Below are positions 43,401 through 52,900 of a DNA stretch of 64,000 bases, one piece after another; the stretch's first letter is position 1; each line of letters begins with the position of its first letter. A program made the position numbers and the translations under genes. The notes beneath the pieces were generated by a model. The model did no database searches. It saw nothing but the letters and a program-made list of their open reading frames with translations, and had not been told where the DNA came from. The DNA comes from Echria macrotheca (taxonomy: Eukaryota > Ascomycota > Sordariomycetes > Sordariales > Schizotheciaceae). Location: contig MU839859.1 in the NCBI GenBank assembly GCA_030411725.1, positions 91,890-155,889 on the forward strand. Reading direction: 5' to 3'.

Positions 43401-43756
43401 GTCACCCTTCCCTGTTTAGCATCCGGGAAAATCTTGCGCGGTGTTTGCTAGCACAGGGCAAGAACAAGCCAGCGAGCCATGAGTACAGCTTGTTGAGAGA
43501 CGAGATTGACAGGTATCCGGGACTGTATTCCAGCGCCGTTGAGCGAAGGATAGATCACTTTCTGGGTGGGCACCGGAGTCTAGATGACTATGAGCTGGAT
43601 TTGCATTTGTCTAAGCGCAATACCATTGGTATTGCGGATCTCGAGGATGTGGGGGATGTGGAGGTTGCGGAGGACAGCGAGGATGAGGTTCCTGAGTATT
43701 GGGATGATGATGAAGGGGATGCGAGTATGGATAGTAAAGATGGCGGGCTTGATTAG
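40499..43756 (+). CDS. SesB-like hydrolase / STAND NTPase / TPR signalling protein (NLR-like)
   Basis: A single exon encodes 1085 aa from ATG 40499. MDPLSIVTSISALLSI is the standard fungal STAND N-terminus, so I prefer this start to the in-frame ATG at 40370. Residues about 50-290 form an alpha/beta hydrolase of the SesB type: IDIVLVHGLGA, the nucleophile Ser145 in CHSLGG, FLGTPHDGS, and probable catalytic His261 in NHAALCKY. Residues about 350-640 form the NTPase: P-loop-like RPSGSGKT with Lys381, and LLVIDNLS as Walker B. The first P-loop glycine is replaced by Arg375, and the second Walker-B acid by Ser. Residues about 780-1010 are TPR-like repeats, including LGDGHPGTIRSR and LGSCHPSLFSIR, of the kinesin-light-chain type. 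The tail is acidic. Such proteins act in fungal self/non-self recognition and cell death. The TPRs would be the sensor and the hydrolase the effector arm; this is inferred from family. Confidence 0.88.
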   Translation: MDPLSIVTSISALLSITASLVGAADLVRATAQKQRKSGLRICHSPSPGPPEIDIVLVHGLGASGDTAWSDTDSSTGRTLCWPQEELPRRLKWRARIAIYSYDAKFRTPEFLTRRTLLHQTSRLVEDLVHLRRDSERPPIIFVCHSLGGLVVKNALVGARNSDNPDVMDVFSATTGIIFLGTPHDGSPRALADNICGIVRPPKADILEELHERSRTLAYSLERFKPLAANLAIYAFLEPRDSFEMAQTGSPVHRVVTLNRNHAALCKYSDPKDKDLGRIITAIDDLCVNAIRVSSTRPQRNSGGSLSPQQESGQLVGRVVGLGVRLVGESDLGEFGAPHLSELEKFFGRWSKTADTPTFAEGPHNAWPVALICDLRPSGSGKTSLALQYMAQYGRRYGSSIWIDASTRKSIELSFKEVARKINSSQESGLSDFRVNEPDDNEQLSDQELGVLIQGVTQWMEQLQQRPWLLVIDNLSCNSPFPCQPGWTSRPPRRYTWRELLRLIPSVSGFHGHVILGTGDSACRKLRGLKIISLEASAERDVDQATDPGPSFLGYLSDGTASRNIASWWSGLSVHSRIRFALALLTSDPECPRIPLSLLRVQYGDNDISVRNDIDSCNWHRISGLAVSEGDRSDVILPDYLLQEGPRLLVERTADLFASLADEVILAACRSLSTTVEHLRADFDPVRGWMAEEQVVRHSRALCRRWSELNSNPALGKIGQVTDVPSRGIGLRILARVCEDHGAYDTAAKLYDYELQSYPLQQRAKDVELQLLASHAHLQTTHDKKSEDVYSSAISRSEIPTDLKIKTSRALASWYASQNRLDDAVSLLSEALSNEDPFGGDASERYIMQALSDLATYLAATGNRSSASSLVQRLLLSLEDTHKRGDLFSLSAMEALSILNQEEGDLDEALTLARAVYNCQQKRLGDGHPGTIRSRCRMAAVFDLQDHHSKAEGIYRECLGRAVQRLGSCHPSLFSIRENLARCLLAQGKNKPASHEYSLLRDEIDRYPGLYSSAVERRIDHFLGGHRSLDDYELDLHLSKRNTIGIADLEDVGDVEVAEDSEDEVPEYWDDDEGDASMDSKDGGLD

Positions 43757-44243
43757 GCACCGGTTCAGACTCTTGAAGACAGAAGCAATACCTTCGATAA
43801 TGGTGCGCAAAGCATTTAGGAGAGTTTTTGTGCAACGGGCCTTTGCCCGAGAGTCACGCTTAGTGTGAAGTGGTTGGAAGTGCTTCCGACCCAAGGGAGT
43901 CTGGAAGCACCTTAGAGAAGGAGGTACTCGGCGCAGGTGAAGCTGTCCAGTGAGTCAATAACCCATTAACACCAGCTCGACGTTATCCCGTCATTACTTC
44001 TCGTGGTAGTGGCACCAGACTAGACACCTACCTACCTGGGGTAACCTGCCAAATCAGATTTAAGCGACATATCCGGACCGTTCTTGAAGATCTTGATTTG
44101 AATACCCGTTCGACCCTGGATTCGTGAGGCCACGAGCAAGGTTCTACTAACCGGTATAGCGCCAACGGTACCTAGCTACTCACACAGTGCATTGCAGACC
44201 CGAAATATTGGATGCTCATTTGCTGCAACAGCCGGAAACTTCT
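43757..44243. other. Intergenic between convergent genes
   Basis: No gene is seen. This is the 3' flank of the STAND gene and of the leftward M3 peptidase gene. Confidence 0.4.
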
Positions 44244-46505
44244 CTACGGTGTCTGGCCGCCGGCAATCTGCGCAAGAACGGCATGAATATCCAACGGCCG
44301 ACCAAGAAATCTTCCGAGCATTTCCAGTTCAGGTTGGCTGGAGCCCCGCTCCAAAACCTGGTATCTCCATCTTCTTCCTATGGCGGGAGACAGTGGATTC
44401 CTGGCAAACGCCGTCTCGAACAAATCTGCGGCGTAGACTTCGGACCTAGACGGTACATCTCGAGTCAGCCATCCTGAATCACCAATATCATACTATCACC
44501 AAACCTTACATCACATATGTGAAATAGCCGGCGTCGTAACCCCTGAAGGCCGGGGAAAACGATGCTTGTCCAAACAACTCCTCGCCCTCGACATCTTTGT
44601 AGGGCAGGCACTTGTTTCTGCTTTGGTTCCAAATCGCCGTCGTGTCGATGGAGGACGCCTCATTAGCGCTCTTCGGAGTGTAAATGGCCAGATCAAACAT
44701 GGCCGGTTGCATCAAGCCTAGCAAGCGCACCGCCAAGTTGAGCGTCTTCGACTTTGCCAACGCATTGGCAAGGTCTTGTGGGAGTTTGGAATCGTCTTGC
44801 CTCTTTGATCCTGATGAGGCAAACATAGGAATTGTTGAGACATGTCTGCTGAGTCGGACCATCACCTCGGGGAGCCAGACAAAGTGCTCGAGCATCTTAC
44901 TTGGGGTCTCCCCAAAATCTTTTGACTGGCCCATAGCATATTTCGTCCGCTCCACGAGGTGATGTATTGCATGGCCGAGCTCGTGGAATATTATTCGCAC
45001 ATCACGATGCGGTAGAAGGCTCGGGCGTCCCGGAGTAGACTCGGGCGTCCCGGAGTAGACTCGGGCGCCCCGGAGTAGACTCGGGATAGCTGCACACTAG
45101 GGCCGAGACAGGGAAGTGTCGTGTCCCGTCGGTGTCGAAATACCCCTGTGCATGAAACCAATCAGCTCATGTTTGCGACCAACTGTTGTGGAAGCCACTC
45201 GCGACATACCGGCTGCATGCGAGAGTGGTACTGACTTGAAAACTTCCCTGGGCGCTCGAAAATGTCGATATAAAGAAAGCCCAGAAAACCACCACCTTCT
45301 TGTTCACCATCGCAGACGCTGTATGGAGACACGGTATGATGCCAAGTGTCAAGCTCCGGCATCGGCACGAAGACGATACCAAACAATTCCTCGAAAAGCT
45401 TGAGCATCTCGAGAACCACATGGTTCACCTCGAAGTACTCTGACACCTTGGCCTGATCAACTGAATAGTGCTGCTTCATCTGCAAGTCCGTGTAGTACAG
45501 CCTATCCCAAGGGTGAAGGGTCACATCGTCCCGACTTAGCTTCTGGTCCGCTCTTTTCAGCTCAACTAGTTTCGCGATGTCCGACTCGGCCAGGGCCATT
45601 AAATCGCTCTGGAGACTATCCAGTGTCTTCTGTAACTTGTCGATGCTCTTCGTCATCGTCTCCTGTATCTTGAGGGCTGCATGGTTTTCGAAACCAAGCA
45701 ACCGCGCCACTTCATCTCGGAGGCGCACCACTTGACCCAGCCGGTCAATATTCTCCGGGCACCGCCGATGGTACGCCAGAAAGAAGGTTCTCCTCGTTTC
45801 TTCGTTAATTGCTGATCGAAGGACGTGAACGAAGCAGTCGTCACGCTGCGGCACAAGGATCTTATCATCGTCGGACAGTTCGTCCTCCTGACCACTCACT
45901 GCCTCTTTCTTCAACGTCGCAATCCAGGCCCCTGGGCATCCGGCCAACTCACGCCGTGTGTACCATAACCCCTCACTGGCCTCGGTCAAGTCCTTAATGG
46001 CCGCAGCGTTGATAGCACTGATTTCGGCCTGCGCCTTCTCGACCCTCGCCCTGTCGGCTTCGTCCCGCAAGGTGGCTCCAGAGCGGCTAAACACGCCGCG
46101 AACATGATCGAGAACGGCCCGGTCTTGGGCGTCCAGGTTCGAATGGTTCATCTCCCACTCATAGGCGGCCGAGACCAGGGCCGCCAGGTCTGCTCGTAGC
46201 CAGAGGCGCGCTTCAGCATTGGCCAATTCCACGCTCGCGTCTCGTGCTGCTTGTCGGATCCTAGGATCCGGAGACGCGCGGGAGAGAAGTACCAAGATAT
46301 TTGTCCGGTACTTGACATTGTTGATCTCGTCGATAAGCGGTCTTACGATATTCCCGAATGTTGCTGTTGAAGGCGTGACTGTAGTGATGAGGTGATTCTG
46401 CAGAGCGGTAAAGGTATGCACAACGGATTTCGTCTCCACCCTAAGAGCAGCTGGAGTGACGCCGGAGAATCTAAGGGACGGTTGCACTAGCTGTTGTATT
46501 TTCAT
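44244..46505 (-). pseudogene. M3-family oligopeptidase (thimet/saccharolysin type), frameshifted by a repeat expansion
   Basis: Minus-strand exons 46505-45210, 45145-44510 and 44445-44244. Intron 1 (64 nt: GTATGT donor, GCTGATT branch, CACAG acceptor) restores MQP/GYFDTDGTRHFPVSALV. Intron 2 (64 nt: GTAAGG donor, GCTGAC branch, TCTAG acceptor) restores GYFTYVM/SEVYAADLF. All M3 landmarks are present: the C-terminal LERGSSQPELEMLGRFLGR, the zinc site FHELGHAIHHL, and the KMLEHFVWLPEV helix. The three exons total 2134 nt, one more than a multiple of three. Between PESTPGRPSLL and PHRDVRIIFHE there are three copies of a 20-bp unit. One copy would be in frame, so the two extra (40 bp) shift the frame, and translation ends at a TGA shortly after the repeat, before HExxH. 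With one copy the length (about 697 aa) is normal. It is either a recent loss of function or an assembly error in repeat number; four copies would also be in frame. Confidence 0.85.
45021..45080. repeat. 20-bp minisatellite, three tandem copies inside the M3 gene
   Basis: Three head-to-tail copies of TCGGGCGTCCCGGAGTAGAC lie at 45021-45040, 45041-45060 and 45061-45080. The third differs by one base (C for T at 45068), and a partial unit TCGGG follows. A 20-bp unit changes reading frame with each copy gained or lost. Confidence 0.95.
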
Positions 46506-46870
46506 TGATTCGCTTATTCTCTGATCGCTGTACTGGTGTAAAAAGGATTTGGGGCAGGGAGGAGTAAATCGGTACGAGCCTGCGACGGAAATCTTGTTAT
46601 GTCCATTGGGGAACTCTCCGCATAGATGTATGTCCCGCGTCCCTCGATGTAGTTGGCTAAATCCTTGCGTGGGTGTCCGAGAATCCTGCCACGCAAGTGG
46701 TCCATCCCAATCCTGGTCCCATCTCCAATTGGTAGCGAGAGAGGGATGGAGGGGGGCACAGCACCGGCTGAATAGCGAGTTCAATGCAGAGCTACTCGCA
46801 GCCAATCCACCTACGTGTCGGGGCTGCCGAGCTAGGTGCAGGGGGCATTTATTGTCAGATTAGACTCTAA
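46506..46870. promoter_or_regulatory. 5' flank of the M3 gene and border of the AT-rich block
   Basis: The frame of the M3 protein is open upstream to 46805 but begins with TTG and has no family sequence, so it is treated as leader or promoter. Base composition changes abruptly to AT-rich at roughly 46860-47110. Confidence 0.4.
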
Positions 46871-47530
46871 AGCATATATCCAATTGCGTTGTTTTCAACC
46901 CAGGAAGCGTTGAATCCGCGTATTTTGCTTTATAAGGGCTTCTACATAGCTTTCATCAATAAAACTTTGCATAAAAATTGTCGGCGCCGCTTTATTCGCC
47001 CGTTGCTCAGCCCTGCCCTAACGCTTCAGTTTGCTTCCTATGTTTATTTTTGCTCCCGAGAGGTTTTCCTGTCCAATAATTTGGCCTACAAGCATGCTAA
47101 TCCAACCTTCTAACAGCTTAATGTTTAAAAAATAATAATAAAATAATAAATCCCAAATAAAAAAGCAATTATAAAAAGCAAAAACAAAACTTTATTTTAA
47201 AGGAAAACCTTATTATTTCTTATGCCGCAGTAGTTTTGATCATTTTGATCATTATAATTAATGACTAATTAAGCTTAAAGCCCCCAAATACTAGTAAAAT
47301 TATTTTTTTAAGTTGCGATCCTAGGCTTTAAATCGTACTGGTACTTAATTATAGTTAGGGTTTTAAAGGTGCTAAATTTAAAATTCTGGCAATTACTTTG
47401 AAAATTAAGCACCTTGTTTTATTTTATATAAAGCTGTTATTTTTGTAAGATTTTTATAAACATTTACATAATAAAATTATATCTAATTAACTAGTATTTT
47501 AAAAGAAGTAATAAGACTTTGAAATTATTA

Positions 47531-47596
47531 TTATTATTTATCTTAAACTATAGGAAGCTGAAGGCTTTTACACTTTAAGGGGGTACGCGGTCCCTG
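47531..47596 (+). repeat. Repeat copy A of a short boundary sequence (partner at 56437-56494)
   Basis: The stretch ending GGGGGTACGCGGTCCCT matches 56437-56494, which ends GGGGTAGGCGGTCCCT; both contain AAGGCTTYYACMCYTWAGGGG. The copies differ mainly by C/T and A/G changes. Possibly one end of a decayed transposon or LTR present twice. Confidence 0.6.
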
Positions 47597-47608
47597 TTCG
47601 ATGTACTT

Positions 47609-48854
47609 AGGGTTGGCAATTAGTCAGACTACTGTAGTTAGTAGTTTGACTATAGTAGTTAATAGGTAAAATAGTAAAAATAATACTTATTTTGTTTTTA
47701 ATTACTTTTCAATTAATAATTAGTAATAGTATATAACTAATAGTTAAACTTTTTACATTAGTTTAGAAATTACTTATATTTCTTATTAAATTTTCTTTTT
47801 ATTTTATAATTTTGAAGTGCGTATCTTCAAAATACTTACCTTACATGGCTTATAAGTAGTGAAAATGATGTCAATATTTGATTAACAATTCTAAATATAG
47901 AAAAAGACAAAACATTTTAAAAGAAGCAAATAGTGGTATTTGTAGTTTATCTACCAGGATTTTTAATTATACGTCGTTACGCTTACTGGATTTTTAAAAC
48001 GGTATTTAAAATCGATATTTCTACTTTGACCTAATTGCGACTTTTTATAAACTTCAATTTCCAATTATTTCTTAAAATTCCAAATTAACGTAAAAACTCA
48101 AAATATACTATATATACGATAGATAGTATACACATTTAATACAAAGTAAGAATATATGTATTAATTACTATAATAATGGGTATTAAGAGTAAACCATAAT
48201 GAAAACTGTAGTTTTTATAAGTAAACCTACTAAAATTAAAAACATTTTTAGGTAAATAGTATATAATAATACTAATTATTCATAACTGCTTTTTATTCAA
48301 TGTTAAGATGTTTATTAGCTTTTTAAATTCCTGTTGCAAATTGATATCGCTATTTGACTGTAATTGCACTTTTTCGTACTTCTGGATTTTAAATTCTATT
48401 TTACAAATCCAGCCTATATAATAATATAATACTAGCTTATAAGTAAGATATATAGTATTATAAGCACACTATATATGCCCCTAGAGTTATTTAATTTCAT
48501 GGGAAAGGCTGGTAAATCTTAATTTTACGTTATAAAGCATATCAATTACGATAACTCCTATTAAAAGCCGATAAGTTTAATAATTACTTGTGCTTTTATC
48601 ATTAATAAATTGATTGATACTTTTTATATATAAACTTTTACTTATAATTTTGTCACTGTAAGTATTTAAATTAATAGGCTTTTAATCATTTTTCAGTTAA
48701 AAATAATATATTATATTTGACCAGTAGTCAGACTACAGTAGTCATTAGTTGGACTACTAACTACTATAGTCTAGTCAGTGCCTTAACTAATGACTACTGA
48801 CTACTGTAGTCAGTGACCACTGACTAATGACTACTAACTAATTTGCCAACCCTG
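47609..48854. mobile_element. hAT-like non-autonomous element, copy 1 (about 1.25 kb)
   Basis: The left end TAGGGTTGGCAA (47609 on) and right end TTGCCAACCCTG (to 48854) are inverted repeats of the form CAGGGTTGGCAA, decayed by one C-to-T. Just inside both ends are many copies of a TAGTCAGTAGTC/GACTACTGACTA word. The interior is non-coding. The interior (for example 47840-48190 and 48300-48420) matches the copies at 61628 and 62446. TIR sequence and size suggest a hAT-type MITE, but no transposase is present. Confidence 0.75.
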
Positions 48855-49784
48855 GACTATATACTGTAATAATATTAGCTAACAAATTAACAATCTATTT
48901 ATTTAGCTTACTTTCCTACTTTTTACCGCTTCTACTACATTTAGAAGCAAATTTGCCGCTTTCTACTTATTTGTTGTTTCTATATTACAAATACAAAAAG
49001 AAAATAAAAAAGCCTTAAAATGAAAATATTATAAGATTGGCTTAGTAAATTAAATATTTTAAGCAGCTTACTAACCCAATATTACGTTATTTCCTAGTTA
49101 GTATTCTTTTCATTGCGTTATTGTAGGTATTAGATTTGTTAGAATCCATTAAAATCCAAACCTTTTATTTCGAGCCAATTCCAAGTTTTTATACAACTGG
49201 TTTTTAAATCGTTAACTAAAAATCGACTGTACGTAACTAACTTCAAGTAGCGTTTGGATACTATATATAGCAGTATACTCTACCTTGTAACGTTGAAACT
49301 TACTTATATTTTATGAAAAAAAAACTCTAAAACGCTTATTATTACAAAATTGGCCTGGAAAAATATAAATCCGAAATTGGGTATTATTATAATATACTAT
49401 AATATACTATAATATACTATTACTTCCTAAGTAGTAATTTTTATTTTATAATATTATAACTCCTCACTTTAATAAAAGTAGTTAAAAACTAGAGTTATTA
49501 TTTTAACCTAATTGTAACTTTTTTGTGCAAGTGGATTTCAACTCATTAATTAAAATTTCAATTTACCTATTAATGTTATAATAACTTACCCGTTATATAA
49601 ATGGTTTTAGACCTTATTATGAGCCTTAAACGTATTGTAAAAGATTAATAGCGTTACGATAAAAAGTTGGGGTTTATATATAAAGTGCCTAAAAAGCATA
49701 TTTTATGGGACGTAAAGTTGGAAAAAATATATATTAAATAAATTGATGATTTAAAGTTCAATATAATATGTTTTTTAAAGTGGT

Positions 49785-49850
49785 CCGGTAGTCCAGACTA
49801 CTAGTCCAGGTAGTCTAGCTACCCCTTGGACTACTTTCTCCTGTAAAAAG
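49785..49850. repeat. GTAGTCCGGACTAC-type subterminal repeat, block 1
   Basis: This is a cluster of GTAGTCC/GGACTAC words (GGTCCGGTAGTCCAGACTAC onward). Similar clusters occur at 55256-55425 and 59485-59610. They differ from the TAGTCAGTAGTC type of the hAT-like elements and probably mark a second related element family. Confidence 0.5.
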
Positions 49851-49949
49851 TTTTTCTATCTTAAATACATTTAATTAGAAAATTCGGCTTCTAAGTAAAC
49901 TAATTAAATATAGTATTTTAATATTTATCCTTAATACTAAACCTAATAT

Positions 49950-52900
49950 CACCAGCTTTTAGTACCCAATCCCTTTTCCTACTAACTTTCGGGCTTAGCT
50001 TTCCCCCTTCCTATATACCAAAACCCGCTAAAATAAACGCTACCATTAAAGCTATTAAAAAAGCTACCTAAAAGGCGATCCTAAAAACCACTACCCGCAT
50101 CAAAGTCGCAAGAATCACTTTTAAAGCGATTTTTAAGGCCTTTACGAAACTCGATACTAAGCTGCGAAAATAAGCTATTACCGCCTTAAAGCTTTAACTT
50201 TACTCTTTTCTCTTAAAGGTTTTTAATCCCTTTACCTAATAAAATACGTATTTACTATTTTACGTACTTACCCTTTTACTAAACTACTTTAAAATTCTTT
50301 CAGCTAAGAAAATTAAAAACGTCGCTACTTAACTTAGCGTTATTAATAAAATAGGTAAAAGTACCGCTATTAAGGCCGTATTAGCGTTTAATTTTACTAA
50401 TACTAGTTAATTAACCGTTAATAGTAAAGGTTTTTTTACTATTATAATAGCAACTAATAAGGAAAACTAGGTTAAAGTTTAATTAAAAACTAATAAAAAA
50501 CGTAAATATTAGCTTGCCTTACCCTAATTCCCTATAGCTTAAAAAACTACGTTACTTATAACCGGTAACTTAAAATTAAAAGCCTTTTACTAAATATTTA
50601 TCCAATGTTTATTAAATTATATATTTTTATATTTATAAATTTTAATACCCGTAATTTTTATAACCTAATTTAAGGAGGCTTATAAACTCCCTTACGTTAA
50701 GTTTCAAAAAGTTTACGTAATTACTTTAAATTATTACGTAAAGTTTAAATTATATAAAAATTGTAACCTTCTTATTAAAATTACCGTTACCCTTTTAATC
50801 TTATTTATTACCGAACCGGAGAATTTAATATTAGCCTTTTACTATTTTTTTTTGGCGTTTTAGAGACTTTCCCCGGCCTTCATAATATTTTACGCACTAT
50901 TACGTATAATTTTTTAATAGCTAAACTTTATACTATTATTAACCCTAAAAATATTTAATTTTTCTTTAGTAAGAAACTAAGGATTTTTACCGTAATAACC
51001 CTTAAAAAGGTTTAGTTATTTCAAATTTTCGACTCAGAAACCGTAAAGCTCCTAATTTAAAACCTATAGGTTTTCCAATATATTTATTGCTTTAAATACT
51101 ACGATAAGTAAAAGTATTTTTTCGCCATAATTTATAGTAAGTATAACGTTTCCTTACTTAATTACTTCAACTATAAAAAACTCCCTTAGTACCTTAACTA
51201 CTTAGGCCCCTTCACTTTTAAATATAGTAATTATTTACTTACCCCTAAGATAATTAATAACGCAATAGTTAAATTTACCCCTAAATAACGCGTAATTTAA
51301 TAGCGCGTTAATAAAACCTAATATAAAACCGCGAAAAAACCTACTTTAAAGGTAATTAACGTAAAATAATTATTACGTTGGTATTATCCCCTATTACCGT
51401 AACTAACTCTACTTAACCTATTCCTTTCCGTAAAGGGAGGAATAAGTTTAATTTAACTACCTAAAAGGCTAAAGAGAACTTCAATACCTCCTTAATAATA
51501 ATAAAGATTATAGCTATAAGCACCGCTAAAGCTACTAATAAGGCCCTTATTATTATAATTCCCTTTATATTAAACTAATAATAATAACCTACCTAAATAC
51601 ACCCGTAACCGCGTTTACTTAAGTTCCTTACAAACCCCTAGCCACCCCAACCCCCCCCTACCTCGGCCACCTTTATAGTAAAGCTATTATATAATTTTAT
51701 TAAAACAGTTATAAAAAATACGGCCTTTAAAGCCACTAAAGATCCTGGTTAAAATATGTAGGATCCGGAAAGGGTCCCCCACTCTTTTCTCCCTTTCCCC
51801 CCGTTTTAACGGTAAAAAGTAAACGATAAAAAAAATTTCCCTAAATATTTCCAGGTATTATAAGAAAAACGTATACGTTATAGTTGGAGTTTTCCTTAAG
51901 GGTTCATAACCTACAAAAAAGCTAGTTATAATATTGTATAAATTTATAAAAGCAGGATTAATACCGTCCTTGATAAGAAAATAAACGTAGCCGAATTAGT
52001 TATATTATATATATATTATTAATAACTACCTGCCTCCTATTACCCGTTTCGGGCTAGTAAATATAGATTTTACCCTAAATATTAAAGCTTAATAAGTAAT
52101 ATTTTAGGTCCTAATTAGGGGTAATCCGATAGCGTACCTAAAGGAGTATAAGTAGCTAATAACCGTTTACCCCTATAATAGCCCCTAGTTCTTTTCTAAT
52201 AAAATTAAAATAAAAGTAAATAAAATTACTCCCTTTAATAAAAAGTAATTTAATTATAATATTCGTTAATTACAACTAGTCTATTATGATATTTAACAGC
52301 CTTCTAAAATAAACCTTCTCCTAAAGCTTTCCGGTAATATACGTATAAAAGCCCCCGCTTTTACGTAGCTAAATACGTAGGTATTTAAGTTATACCTCCT
52401 TTTATATAAACTCCCTAAACACCCAAACCGCTACTTATATAACTAATATATACTTATTAACCCAAGTATAAAACCTAACCCCCTTTATAAATATAATATA
52501 AGTAGATGACTTTACGATTATTAATTTATATTAGTTAAATAAATATTTCCCCGCCTTTATTATTATTAACTTTACTAAATCCCTTAAAATCGGGCTAAAA
52601 ATAATAGTAATAAGTAATTTTAACTCCTATTACCCTACGTAAAAGCTTAATCTTAATTACTTAAATTAGTACTTAAATAAGCTTTACGACTAATAGTAAA
52701 GCTACTCAAACCTTTTCCTCTTTAACGGAAAAGGCTATTTTACTTATACTAACCGCCGTACAAGTTTTTTTTTAGTTTTAAATCTTACCTTTAGCCTACT
52801 TAAATACTATACCCGGGTAAGGTATAGGGTCTTAAATTATAAAATACTTAAGGTTATATACTTAGGGCCCTAACCTTAACGTACCCCCCGGGGTTTTTTT

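Noticed and set aside
46506..46805. 100-residue N-terminal extension of the M3 peptidase
   Set aside because: The open frame starts with TTG and lacks family similarity. The first ATG is at 46505.
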